Assembly (NCBI RefSeq): GCF_004745485.1 | Contig: NZ_RHFG01000001.1 | Span: forward strand, 406,791-470,790 | DNA length: 64,000 nucleotides | Source of the DNA: Brevibacterium sp. S22 | Lineage (GTDB): Bacteria; Actinomycetota; Actinomycetes; Actinomycetales; Brevibacteriaceae | Reading direction: 5' to 3' | Shown: in pieces, positions 46,324-54,889 of the stretch | How positions within the stretch are numbered: position 1 is the first letter of the stretch | How the letters are laid out: each line of letters begins with the position of its first letter | The notes under the pieces: generated by a model | Databases searched by the model: none | What the model was told of the DNA's origin: nothing | Seen by the model: only the letters and a program-made list of their open reading frames with translations | Translations under genes and position numbers: made by a program

Positions 46324-46962
46324 GTGAGGGAACGGGTGAAGCGTTCAGCATACGAACGAATCCGAGAGTCGATTCTCGTTGGCGAACTAGCACCTGGGCA
46401 GATTCTATCGGAGAACGCCCTCGCCGAACGGTTTGGTGCCTCGCGGACGCCCGTCCGCGAGGCACTGCATCGACTTGAAATTGAGACCCTCGTTGAAAGG
46501 GCAGGACGGAGTGTACGAGTTCGCGAAACTAGTCCGGAAGAGATTCTGGACATCTACTACGTGCGCATTTCTTTAGAAGGCGCAGCCGCAAAAGGCGCTG
46601 CAGAACGAGCCAGCGAACTCGACGTTGCTCGTTTGAAGGTGGCGGCACAAGATCTTGCCAACGCTGGGACGCCTGAGGAACGGGCACATACTAATCGTCG
46701 GTTTCACGAACTGCTCTGGGCCGCCAGCCACAGCCCCACCCTCATCGATTTGCTCGAACGACTCAACGTCCATTTAATCCGTTATCCTCGCACTACTTTT
46801 GAGCGAGAAGACCGGTGGCGTGCGGCTATTCTGGAACATGAGGAGATCCTCGAAGCGATAGTTCAACACGATTCTGTAAAGGCACAGCGGTTGGCAGAAG
46901 CACATATGACCGCTGCCCGCGAGGTAAGGCTATCGATGATGACAGAGTCGCCAGAAGAATGA
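46324..46962 (+). CDS. GntR family (FCD domain) regulator
   Basis: About 212 aa. Winged helix SAYERIRESILVGELAPGQI, with ENALAERFGASRTPVREALH and RAGRSVRVRETS. The all-helical FCD domain carries Asp/His/His metal or ligand residues (HTNRRFHELLW, ILEHEEILEAI). GGAAGG precedes the GTG at 46324; a GTG at 46306 is also possible. It closes the catabolic operon and probably controls it. A GTATATAC palindrome sits at 46295-46302. Confidence 0.88.
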   Translation: MRERVKRSAYERIRESILVGELAPGQILSENALAERFGASRTPVREALHRLEIETLVERAGRSVRVRETSPEEILDIYYVRISLEGAAAKGAAERASELDVARLKVAAQDLANAGTPEERAHTNRRFHELLWAASHSPTLIDLLERLNVHLIRYPRTTFEREDRWRAAILEHEEILEAIVQHDSVKAQRLAEAHMTAAREVRLSMMTESPEE

Positions 46963-47002
46963 CATCAGGCTACCTTCTCGACGGTTCCTGCGAGGTGTGG
47001 GA

Positions 47003-48241
47003 ATGACCAGTCGCGAACCATTCGACCAGCTCCCAAGACTGATGAGACTCTCATCTGAGAACATCTATCGCCTCATGCATCTCAGCGGGAACGTCGATGC
47101 CTGGCACGAGGAATCACTTACCGATGTCCTGCGAGCCCACCTTGCCGGTGCTCAGTACAAAGTCGTGGGTGAATGTCCGGTTCACCGGTCGAGGAAGCGT
47201 TGCCGCGATTGGGACAGAACCTCAGTTAGAGAAATCGACGGCTCGATTGCCCTTTCGACAAAGCAAGAAGAGTCAAAACACGGTGCCGACATGCTGATGA
47301 CGCTGACGAACGGCGATCCCGACCGTGCTCGTCCCGATGACGAAGAAGTACGCTTCCTCCTCCAAGCAAAGAGGGTTCGTCTGGCAAGGAATTGGTCTGA
47401 ACGAGACTCCAACCTCGATCCGACCAGCGATCAGTTCGAGAAGCTCGTCCAGAGCGCATACGAGTACGGCGCATACCCCTACTACCTTCTTTACGTGCAA
47501 GAAGAGGATCCTCACCAAGCGACTCCAAACCAGTGCAAGATCCATACGTCGCCTCAGGATTGTGCGGCAATGCTTGTCACTGCGGAAGACCTCGAGGACC
47601 ACTTCTCAAGCAAAGACAAGGACGACCCACGCGCCCTCTTGGAACGAGGTACGCCCCTTCGCTGCCTACTGGATGTTTGCGGAGGTCGCAGTGACAAGGC
47701 CTCGATATTCAACCGAGCGAAGAAGTTTGCCGAGTCCCAAGGCTCCGAGACCCCTAAGCGCAAACACCCCAATCCCACGAGGAGCAGCGGCATCTCGTCG
47801 ATTGTGATCAACCCAAGTTCATTCACTCGGACAGACGATGTCGACAGCGACCCAAGCGGAGATGCTCTTGTTGTGCTTCTCGGAACAGCAAGCGATGTCC
47901 CTGAGGGCGTCAAGGACGGTGTCGGGGAGCAACGTCGAGGCGGAGGATGGCATCCGGACTACTCCGCCATCGATTTGCGAGAAGCTGCGCGTCAGTGGTG
48001 GGTGGTTTCAGCAGAACGTGCACGAACGGTTCGATATCTCGTCGCGGTCGGGGACAGAAAAGTCAGAGGTTGCTACAAAATTACCGGTGCCCAGCAGGTG
48101 CGAGGTGGCCGGTACGAGTTTGACGTCGAGGAGCTGGACCGAGGATCCAAAGTCGCACGCCGCTTGACGTTGAAGACCAACAGCGCTGTTAGAGCGCGAA
48201 AACGCGGCGCTAGGAATCCGATCTCTTATATCACCGTCTGA
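47003..48241 (+). CDS. Probable PD-(D/E)XK nuclease with PUA/EVE-like C-terminal domain
   Basis: 412 aa. The N-terminal 165 residues carry WHEESLTDVL, HGADMLM and FLLQAKRVR, a pattern fitting an E-D-QxK restriction-endonuclease core (about Glu37, Asp96, Gln121-Lys123), followed by YPYYLLYV. A charged linker leads to a C-terminal domain (from about 300) with REAARQWWVVSAERARTVRY, LVAVGDRKVRGCYKITGA, which resembles PUA/EVE-like domains that read modified bases. Stand-alone gene after the GntR, before an IS. A defence role is inferred; no homologue search was possible. Confidence 0.6.
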   Translation: MTSREPFDQLPRLMRLSSENIYRLMHLSGNVDAWHEESLTDVLRAHLAGAQYKVVGECPVHRSRKRCRDWDRTSVREIDGSIALSTKQEESKHGADMLMTLTNGDPDRARPDDEEVRFLLQAKRVRLARNWSERDSNLDPTSDQFEKLVQSAYEYGAYPYYLLYVQEEDPHQATPNQCKIHTSPQDCAAMLVTAEDLEDHFSSKDKDDPRALLERGTPLRCLLDVCGGRSDKASIFNRAKKFAESQGSETPKRKHPNPTRSSGISSIVINPSSFTRTDDVDSDPSGDALVVLLGTASDVPEGVKDGVGEQRRGGGWHPDYSAIDLREAARQWWVVSAERARTVRYLVAVGDRKVRGCYKITGAQQVRGGRYEFDVEELDRGSKVARRLTLKTNSAVRARKRGARNPISYITV

Positions 48242-48504
48242 CGTGGTGATCAGTCAAAAGCTGAATCAGACTTCCTCGCCGACGTCGTCAAATGCGCGGC
48301 AGGAAGCACCATCAATGAGGCCGACCATTATCCCGGTATGAAGCACTGCTCACAACAACCTGAGCCATAGGCATATCACCGCGTTGCAGATGGTGGCACG
48401 ACAGGCGCACCGAGTCCATCGGACAAATCTTCAAGGGGACTGATGCACGGTTTGGTGACATCTGATCTGGCTTGTTCTCAGGCAAGTTTGGAAGGATAGA
48501 CACC

Positions 48505-48813
48505 ATGCCACAGCCCTACCCGAAAGAGTTCCGCGATGACGTCGTCCGTGTCGCATTGAACCGCGACGAGAAGACCACGATTTCCCAAATCGCCAAGGAC
48601 TTCGGCGTCCACGAAGGCACCATCGCGAAATGGTTGCGCCAAGCAGATATCGATGCCGGCAACAAGCCGGGCAAGTCCACGGACGAGTCCGCAGAGCTGC
48701 GAGAGCTCAGACGTCGGACTCGTCTGCTGGAACAAGAGAACGAAGTCCTGCGCCGTGCCGCCGCCTATTTGTCGCAGGCGAACCTGCCGTCAAAAGGCTC
48801 TACCCGCTCGTAA
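48505..48813 (+). CDS. IS3-family transposase OrfA
   Basis: 102 aa. Helix-turn-helix KEFRDDVVRVALNRDEKTTI with IAKDFGVHEGTIAKWLRQAD, followed by a leucine-zipper-like helix RTRLLEQENEVLRRAAAYLS. GGAAGG precedes the ATG. The frame ends at 48813; a CAAAAGG run at 48791-48797 is the likely slip site for -1 fusion with OrfB. Confidence 0.93.
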   Translation: MPQPYPKEFRDDVVRVALNRDEKTTISQIAKDFGVHEGTIAKWLRQADIDAGNKPGKSTDESAELRELRRRTRLLEQENEVLRRAAAYLSQANLPSKGSTRS

Positions 48814-49697
48814 GAGAGCTCGCCGCCGACGGGATCCCCGTCGCGGTGTCGTGCCGGGTCTTGAAGCTCTCCCGTCAGCCGTACTACCGGTGGCTGGCCG
48901 CCCCTGTTCCCGAAGCCGATGTCATCGAGGCGTATCGGGCCAACGCCCTGTTCGACGCCCACCGGGATGATCCCGAGTTCGGGTACCGGTACCTGGCCGA
49001 CGAAGCTGAAGCGGTTGGCCAGACGATGGCGGTGCGCACTGCGTGGCGGTTGTGCTCGCACAACTCGTGGTTCTCGGTCTTTGGCAAGGGCAAGGCGAAG
49101 AACGGCAAACGGCCGGGACCACCCGTCCACGACGACCTGTGCGCGGTCGTCGACGCCGACGGGCGCACCCGTCACGAGTTCAAAGCTGAGGGTGTGAACC
49201 AGCTATGGTTGACCGACATTTCGGAGCACAATACCGATGAGGGCAAGCTGTACCTCTGTGCGATCAAGGACGCCTGCTCAGGGCGGATCGTGGGCTATTC
49301 GATCAGCTCGCGGATGAAGGCTCGGTTGGCAGTTGATGCCCTCGAGATGGGTGTGGCGCGCAGGGGTGGTGACGTGGCCGGATGCGTGGTCCACAGCGAC
49401 CGTGGTAGTCAATTCCGGTCGAAGAAATTCACCCGAGCCTTGGAACGTCACGGCCTAATCGGATCGATGGGCAGAGTCGGTGCTGCTGGCGACAACGCGG
49501 CCATGGAATCGTTCTTTGCACTCCTGCAGAAGAACGTTCTCGACCGCCGTCGGTGGGCTTCCAGGGGCCAGTTGAGAATCGCGATCGTGACCTGGGTCGA
49601 GCGAACGTATCACCGGCGTCGATGGCAAGCTCGGTTGGGTCGTTTGACACCTGTTGAGTACGAAGCAATTATTGAGTCACCTGCAGTCGCAGCGTGA
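48789..49697 (+). CDS. IS3-family transposase OrfB (DDE catalytic subunit)
   Basis: About 302 codons in the -1 frame. HTH_21-type N-terminus (YPLVRELAADGIPVAVSCRV) and rve integrase core with catalytic Asp in NQLWLTDIS, Asp in VVHSDRGSQF and Glu in NAAMESFFALL. All three are intact. No good start codon lies at the boundary, consistent with production as an OrfAB fusion by frameshift; an open frame extends back to 48630. Confidence 0.92.
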   Translation, partial: VKRLYPLVRELAADGIPVAVSCRVLKLSRQPYYRWLAAPVPEADVIEAYRANALFDAHRDDPEFGYRYLADEAEAVGQTMAVRTAWRLCSHNSWFSVFGKGKAKNGKRPGPPVHDDLCAVVDADGRTRHEFKAEGVNQLWLTDISEHNTDEGKLYLCAIKDACSGRIVGYSISSRMKARLAVDALEMGVARRGGDVAGCVVHSDRGSQFRSKKFTRALERHGLIGSMGRVGAAGDNAAMESFFALLQKNVLDRRRWASRGQLRIAIVTWVERTYHRRRWQARLGRLTPVEYEAIIESPAVAA

Positions 49698-49834
49698 CAC
49701 CCGAATTGTCACCGATCCTTACATCAGTCCCGATCCCCCGAGGCTCCCCCGCACCTTTCGGCGAAATTGGGAGCTCGACCGCAAGCACCGGGGGAAGGTA
49801 CGTGTTTCCCACCTGCGGGAACTGTATCGCCCCT

Positions 49835-51031
49835 TTAATCGCTGCGGACTGCGTCGGCTGGGCGAATGGTTGCAGTTTTCAATGACGGGTAAATTGAGGC
49901 GATGATTCCAGTCAAAGTGCCAGCTATAGGGCCCGCGACGAGGAACCAGAACGGCACAAGAGGATTCCACCCAAGAGCCACGGTTATCCCGATCGCGAAG
50001 ATGACACCGAATCCCACGCCGCATAGGCCACCTATCGAGCCCAGCAACCCGCCCTCTACAAGGAACTTCACCACGACTTGTTCACGAGAGAAGCCTATCG
50101 CGCGCCTCAGGCCGATTTCCGATGTTCTGGCCATAACTGATGACAGTGTTGCGTTGGCAACGATCAAGAGAGTGAGGATCCAAAGAACGATTCCCACGCC
50201 CATGAGAAGCCCGTCGACGTCTGTAGCAACTCCCTTACGCAGGTCCCCAAGGGATTCAGCGCCGGACGCAGCGATCTTCGATGCCTGACCTGGAGCTGCA
50301 AGGTCTGGAACAAGTGCCGCAACCGAGCTCGAGAATCCCAAATCCGTTCTCACGAGGAGTTCGCTGTGATCGTCGTAGTCCCGAAACTCCTCAGCGACTT
50401 GTGGCGGGATAAGTATCGACTGGGCGAGTTTTGGGTCTCGTTCGCTGGAGACGATTCCGATTGCGGTGAACGTTTGGATACCAAACCTGAAGGTCTGATC
50501 GTAGCTATGCGCGCCGATTCCGAGCTGCTTGGCGACGGATGCACCGACTAGTGCAATGTTATCGTCAGGTGCCTTGCTCCAGGTCTTTGCAATCGAGGCG
50601 GGAATCAGATCGACATCATTGGCTCCGAAGTAGCTTTCGTCCACACCGAGCACGCGCACGTCCTCAACTTCTGGCCCGCCCGGTAAACGAGAAATCGTTC
50701 GTTCTCCGGGGCTGATAGGCAGGTATCGTGTTGCGGAGTTGACATGAGAGATAGTTGACACAGCCTCCGCGGATCCTTCGGTAAGTAGGTCCAGACTTGA
50801 GGCGGTCGCGCCCGTATCATCCGATGCGGAGCTGTCGTGAACTTGGTAAACACGAACTTCATCTAAGGCTGTAGCCGCGAGCTGCTCATCAATTTGGTTT
50901 GCTGCCGTGACTGCGACGACTCGTGACGCAATGAGGCCGGCGATTGATAAGGTGACAACGACAACGATAATGAGGCTTTTCACGCGTCTCGCGTTTGCGT
51001 CTCTGACAACATCAAGAAGCAGGTCACGCAT
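49835..51031 (-). CDS. MacB/FtsX-type ABC transporter permease
   Basis: 398 aa. A first helix (SLIIVVVVTLSIAGLIASRV), a large MacB-PCD-like extracytoplasmic domain (about 50-260) and three C-terminal FtsX helices, with SEIGLRRAIGFSREQV between the first two and the final PADAVR. Overlaps the ATPase gene by eight bases. Such permeases transduce mechanical work across the membrane rather than pumping through a channel. Last gene of the five-gene operon starting at 54241. Confidence 0.92.
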   Translation of the reverse strand: MRDLLLDVVRDANARRVKSLIIVVVVTLSIAGLIASRVVAVTAANQIDEQLAATALDEVRVYQVHDSSASDDTGATASSLDLLTEGSAEAVSTISHVNSATRYLPISPGERTISRLPGGPEVEDVRVLGVDESYFGANDVDLIPASIAKTWSKAPDDNIALVGASVAKQLGIGAHSYDQTFRFGIQTFTAIGIVSSERDPKLAQSILIPPQVAEEFRDYDDHSELLVRTDLGFSSSVAALVPDLAAPGQASKIAASGAESLGDLRKGVATDVDGLLMGVGIVLWILTLLIVANATLSSVMARTSEIGLRRAIGFSREQVVVKFLVEGGLLGSIGGLCGVGFGVIFAIGITVALGWNPLVPFWFLVAGPIAGTLTGIIASIYPSLKTATIRPADAVRSD

Positions 51032-51710
51032 GCGTGCTCCGCTGTTGGAGAGATCCGTGTCTTAACTCGTACGAGCGATCGCACTGTTCTGCGAGCCGGT
51101 GATCGTGGGTGATTATGACGACGGCAACGCCACGATCTCGTTCAGCGTTGAGCATGTCGATGATGCGCTGCGAATTATCGGGGTCAAGGTTTCCAGTGGG
51201 TTCATCAGCCAGAATGATATCTGGGCCCCGCACTATCGCCCTCGCAATAGCCAGTCGTTGACGTTCACCACCGGAGAGAACTCGAGCCGGTTGGTGCAAG
51301 CGATGAGAAAGCCCGACCTTCTCGATAGCATCTTCAACAAGCTGGAGGCGATCGTGCCGAGGAGTTCGCGAAGCCCACAACGCTAGCTCAACATTGTCCG
51401 AACATGTTCGTACTGGCAGGACGTGTGAGTCCTGAAAAACGAACCCCAGGTGATCAGCGCGGAGCCGGTCAATTGTTCGAGGTGAAGCTTCTTCTGTGCT
51501 CACTCCCATCACTGAGGCAACACCAGATGTCGGTCGGTCGAGAAGGCCAATTATGTTCAGAGCCGTTGACTTGCCTGACCCGCTGGGGCCGACAATTGAG
51601 ACAGTTGCGCCTGGATACACGGTGAGATTGAAACCGGTCAACACCTGAGTAGGTGGATGACCGGCATAGGACTTCGAAATGTCAGTGAACACGGCCATGG
51701 GTTCACTCAT
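51024..51710 (-). CDS. MacB-type ABC transporter ATPase
   Basis: 228 aa. Walker A GPSGSGKST, Q-loop FVFQDSHVLPVRTCSDN, signature LSGGERQRLAIARA, Walker B IILADEPTGNLDPDNS and H-loop VVIITHDHRLAE, typical of the LolD/MacB group. The ATG overlaps the adaptor stop (TGATG). Powers the FtsX-like permease encoded next. Confidence 0.95.
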   Translation of the reverse strand: MSEPMAVFTDISKSYAGHPPTQVLTGFNLTVYPGATVSIVGPSGSGKSTALNIIGLLDRPTSGVASVMGVSTEEASPRTIDRLRADHLGFVFQDSHVLPVRTCSDNVELALWASRTPRHDRLQLVEDAIEKVGLSHRLHQPARVLSGGERQRLAIARAIVRGPDIILADEPTGNLDPDNSQRIIDMLNAERDRGVAVVIITHDHRLAEQCDRSYELRHGSLQQRSTHA

Positions 51711-52939
51711 CAGGGGCCGACGACAATCTTGTCTCCTACGGTGATGCAGTCAGAGGATACTTCTATCCACCCAGATGCCTCTTCTCCAGTGCTGACACGG
51801 CACTTCTCGTCGGCTCCCGGCAATAGTACGTAGTTTCCTTCAGGGTCCTCTCGCAACCCGACTAGTGGAATAGCGGTGCTTTTATCGCTATCGTCGCCCG
51901 CTAGCGTGATGCTTACGGCTGCAGCGTCTTGAAGTTCGTCGGGGAAGTCGTCTTCAGATTCGAATGTTACATCGTAGCCGGGAGGGATCTTGTCGTCTTC
52001 TCCGCTGGCCTCTTTGAAGTCCGATATTTCTTTAACTGTGAATATCTCCTGGCTGACCGTGCTGTCGGTCGTGCTCACGGTGACTTCTGTCCCTGTTTCG
52101 AATTTCTCGGCTTGAGACAGATCGACGCGGGCTTTGACCGTGCTCTCACCTGAGCGAACGGTCCCGAGCACGGGTTCTTCAGAATCGATGATCGAGCCTC
52201 TTTTGACGATCTTCTCGATATTCGGGCTCCCCGATGGTAGAAAATAAAAGTCGGAGAGTCTGAACTGCACTCCCGCCTTCGCTTTTGCGGAGTCGAGCTG
52301 CTCAAGAAGCGTTTGGCGTTCTTCGTCGTCAACCTCAGAATCTGACTTCGCCTCGTCGTACGCAGCCTGTGCTTCCTTGACTTCGTCCTGTCCGGATGAC
52401 GGAGCTTTAAGGTCGTAGCCGGAATACAGTTGGGCGATGCCATCGCGAGTGGACTGGGTAAAGTTCTCAGACCGGGCGGAGGCCTTGCCAAGATTGCTGA
52501 GCAGTGAGTTCAGCTCGCGAACATCGTCGCCAGAGTCTCCTAGGTCGAGATTTCGATAGAGTGGAAACTCTGTGCTCACGGCAAAAATTGGGCGCCCAGA
52601 GACGATCGCGATCAGTTGGCCTGAGTTGAGCACGTCGCCCTTCGACACCTCGACACGAGTCACCACCTGCTCGCCTTCGCTAGCTTGAAGTGTGATGTCG
52701 CTCGTCTTGCCGCGCCTGACATTGCCGCCGATTGTTGTGTCGCTGGTCAGCGCCCTTTCTTCGACTTTGGCGAGTCCTGTAACAGTTTGCTCGTCTGTGT
52801 CTTTCAAATCATCAAGCGGAGCGCGGAGAAAATAGCCGAGCATGAAGCCGACGATAGCGAGGACACATCCGACAACGGAGGCCAATCCCAGTGGTGTACT
52901 CAACCACCCAAGTGGTCGTGATTTGCCATTAGCCTTCAT
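51710..52939 (-). CDS. HlyD/peptidoglycan-binding-type adaptor protein
   Basis: 409 aa. One N-terminal membrane anchor (LGLASVVGCVLAIVGFMLGY), then a lipoyl-like beta domain interrupted by a PG_binding-type module (LYRNLDLGDSGDDVRELNSL) and a predicted helical hairpin (about 185-230). Proteins of this build accompany MacAB-like ABC systems in Gram-positive bacteria. Overlaps the lipoprotein gene by 11 bases, starting within AGCTATGAAGG. Confidence 0.87.
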   Translation of the reverse strand: MKANGKSRPLGWLSTPLGLASVVGCVLAIVGFMLGYFLRAPLDDLKDTDEQTVTGLAKVEERALTSDTTIGGNVRRGKTSDITLQASEGEQVVTRVEVSKGDVLNSGQLIAIVSGRPIFAVSTEFPLYRNLDLGDSGDDVRELNSLLSNLGKASARSENFTQSTRDGIAQLYSGYDLKAPSSGQDEVKEAQAAYDEAKSDSEVDDEERQTLLEQLDSAKAKAGVQFRLSDFYFLPSGSPNIEKIVKRGSIIDSEEPVLGTVRSGESTVKARVDLSQAEKFETGTEVTVSTTDSTVSQEIFTVKEISDFKEASGEDDKIPPGYDVTFESEDDFPDELQDAAAVSITLAGDDSDKSTAIPLVGLREDPEGNYVLLPGADEKCRVSTGEEASGWIEVSSDCITVGDKIVVGP

Positions 52940-53786
52940 AGCTCTTGATGACTTGCCTTGCGTCCTCTAGTACTGGAACAGCTCGTGATCGGAACTCCTG
53001 ATATTCCGAAGCGTGCTTCGTGACATATTGCTTTTGCTCTTCCCAGAGATTGGCAGCCCACGCATCAACAAATTTGGTTGACTCCTTGCAATCGACGTCT
53101 TTGAGGGCCGTCTTGATCGCTTCCTCTTCATCCATCGTGGAGACCCCAGACGGGATGAATCCTTCTCCGTCTATCTTGATTCCATTAGAGTCCATGCAGC
53201 CAACCCAAGTTTGCCGAATTTCTTCCCGTGCCTCGTCATTAACGACAGTGTTATCGACCAAGGTGGGCTGGATTTCGTTAGCGAACTCGTTCTCAACTTC
53301 GGAGAACTGCTTCACGGAAGGATCACTGGTCGCACAGTCCCGGAGAATAGCTATGTCATCTTCGGAGAGTTGCTCACTAGTGACATTGTCTTTGGCTTCT
53401 GTATCGGGGAGGGAGTCGTAACCATATTTCGCCGCTAGAGTAGGTGACCAGACGCCGATGTCGGTGTAAGCTTTCTCCGAAATTTCGTTGCGACGATCGT
53501 AGGGAGAGTACTCGATCCCTTGTTTATCCGCGCACTTTGAAGACGCAATGCTGTTGGCGTACCCGATTGTCGTCTCTTCGTCCCATGTGAGTGTCAGTTG
53601 TCGGCCCGGAGTTTCTATCGATCCGTCTTCGTAGTCGATAGTCGAGGTCATACCCTCCAAGCTGTCGGTCTGTTCGTCGTCTGCGTTATCGCAACCAGCA
53701 ACACCCGCTGTCAGAAACGCGACGGCCAAAAGGGCAACCGCCCGGCGCACAGCCGAGCGGTTGCGGTTTGAACTAAGTGTCTTCAC
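52929..53786 (-). CDS. Secreted lipoprotein of the ABC operon
   Basis: 285 aa. N-terminal Arg-rich n-region and lipobox TAGVAGC give a lipid-anchored exported protein. The mature part is acidic, contains four cysteines (SSKCADKQG, LRDCATSD, VGCMDSNG, DVDCKEST) and ends in an amphipathic helix. The GTG at 53786 overlaps the crystallin-like stop (GTGA) and has AAGG upstream; an ATG at 53801 is the alternative. Family not recognised. Confidence 0.8.
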   Translation of the reverse strand: MKTLSSNRNRSAVRRAVALLAVAFLTAGVAGCDNADDEQTDSLEGMTSTIDYEDGSIETPGRQLTLTWDEETTIGYANSIASSKCADKQGIEYSPYDRRNEISEKAYTDIGVWSPTLAAKYGYDSLPDTEAKDNVTSEQLSEDDIAILRDCATSDPSVKQFSEVENEFANEIQPTLVDNTVVNDEAREEIRQTWVGCMDSNGIKIDGEGFIPSGVSTMDEEEAIKTALKDVDCKESTKFVDAWAANLWEEQKQYVTKHASEYQEFRSRAVPVLEDARQVIKSYEG

Positions 53787-54241
53787 GAGCACCTTACCCA
53801 TTTGTGACTACTGATTTTATCCTGGAAGTTTTTCGAGCTAGCGCCTGATGTCTCGCTGTAGCCGCCTCCGTTTTTCAAGTAGGGGTCCGACGTGATTCCG
53901 CCACTCGCTGGCCGATTGAACCGAATGCCGGCACCCTTGTGGCTGGTGTTCTGGTAAAAGACTACAGCACACCGACTGCCACGGTTGGCGACTGAATTGG
54001 CCTTGTCGTTGGGGTTCCCACTCGCATTGTTCCAGCTGATCGTCTTGTAGTTCTTGACAGTAGCTGATGCTTTCATGTAAGAGCCACCGTATGTGTTGTT
54101 GTTCCACACGCAAGCAGTCCCACTGGAGCAGCTGCCAAGCGCCGCATGTGAGGGCGTCGCGGCGGTCAGCGTCATTGCCGCTACTGCGAAGAGGAATGCA
54201 GCCAAAGCTGCTGCGGGTTTGATAAAGGGGATGGACTTCAT
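53783..54241 (-). CDS. Secreted crystallin-fold (peptidase inhibitor I36-like) protein
   Basis: 152 aa. Signal peptide with a likely SHA-A cleavage (about residue 33). The mature protein shows Greek-key features: CVWNNNTYGGSYMKASATV, NDKANSVANRGS, CAVVFYQNTSHKG, and several Gly-Gly turns, with four cysteines. This fits the I36/SMPI-like beta-gamma-crystallin group, which includes metalloprotease inhibitors and killer-toxin-like proteins. GGGAAG precedes the ATG. First gene of the operon with the lipoprotein and MacAB-like genes. Confidence 0.82.
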   Translation of the reverse strand: MKSIPFIKPAAALAAFLFAVAAMTLTAATPSHAALGSCSSGTACVWNNNTYGGSYMKASATVKNYKTISWNNASGNPNDKANSVANRGSRCAVVFYQNTSHKGAGIRFNRPASGGITSDPYLKNGGGYSETSGASSKNFQDKISSHKWVRCS

Positions 54242-54319
54242 TTGACTTCCCGACTGTTTCGCCAGGCCACTTGACTGTGCCCTGGCTGTGAATTTTCATC
54301 CTGAACAATGAAAATAACT

Positions 54320-54325
54320 TGTCAA
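54320..54325 (-). promoter_or_regulatory. Candidate -35 box of the crystallin/ABC operon
   Basis: On the minus strand a consensus TTGACA lies within ACTTG-A-CAAGT, a small inverted repeat. A -10 about 17 bases on (AGGATG region) is weak. Confidence 0.35.
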
Positions 54326-54366
54326 GTAGTCGACAGGTTTTACAGTCTGGAGGGGTTGCGCAGGCG

Positions 54367-54660
54367 TCAAGGCACCTTTGGGCTCTTCACGAATGGGGTG
54401 TGTAGTGCTGGCCTGAAGCCGCCCGATTCGAGCAAACCCCTTGCGATGCAGTTCGTCAGGCCGCGGAACCCCAATGCCGATCCTCGCAACCGTTCGAAGC
54501 GACCACTGATGGCCGCGGTGGGCCCATTCGAGGTGTCGGGGTAGTCGAAGAACGCGAGGATGTGGCCGAGCTTGCGGATCTCGACGAGAGCGGCGCGAAT
54601 GCCAGCCCCGATCGCGTCGATCACGGATTCCGAAACCTGACGAACTACGTCGCGAGGTCA
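54367..54660 (-). pseudogene. ISL3-family transposase, C-terminal remnant
   Basis: About 95 codons ending FRPALHTPFVKSPKVP. The stretch FFDYPDTSNGPTAAISGR, followed by LRGSALGFRGLTNCIARGLL, is the conserved C-terminus of ISL3 transposases. The N-terminal three quarters are missing and no inverted repeats were found. Confidence 0.8.
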
Positions 54661-54889
54661 CTTCTTGAAGGCGGAGGATTCGGGCCCTAGCTACACCCCG
54701 GAATACGATGAGCCGATGAAGCCAATTCGCTAGCGTGGTGTACTTCGGTTGGTTATTAAGAGCGGGCAGTACGTGTTGCCAGCATGGGGAGCTGTTTCAC
54801 TCTGTCTACCGGGTATACCCCTTTGACAATCGAGTTCTAGGCCGGAAGGATACTGTCAAACGGGTTGCGATTCCAGCGATTGGACACAT

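Larger units (their letters stand above)
48454..49713 (+). mobile_element. IS3-family insertion sequence, apparently intact
   Basis: About 1.26 kb. Ends carry the inverted GGTGACA (48454-48460) and TGTCACC (49707-49713). Two overlapping frames, orfA and orfB, are linked by -1 frameshifting. No clear target duplication was seen. Confidence 0.85.

Noticed and set aside
48454..49713. Target-site duplication of the IS3 element
   Set aside because: Flanking bases (GGTTT and GATCC) do not match.
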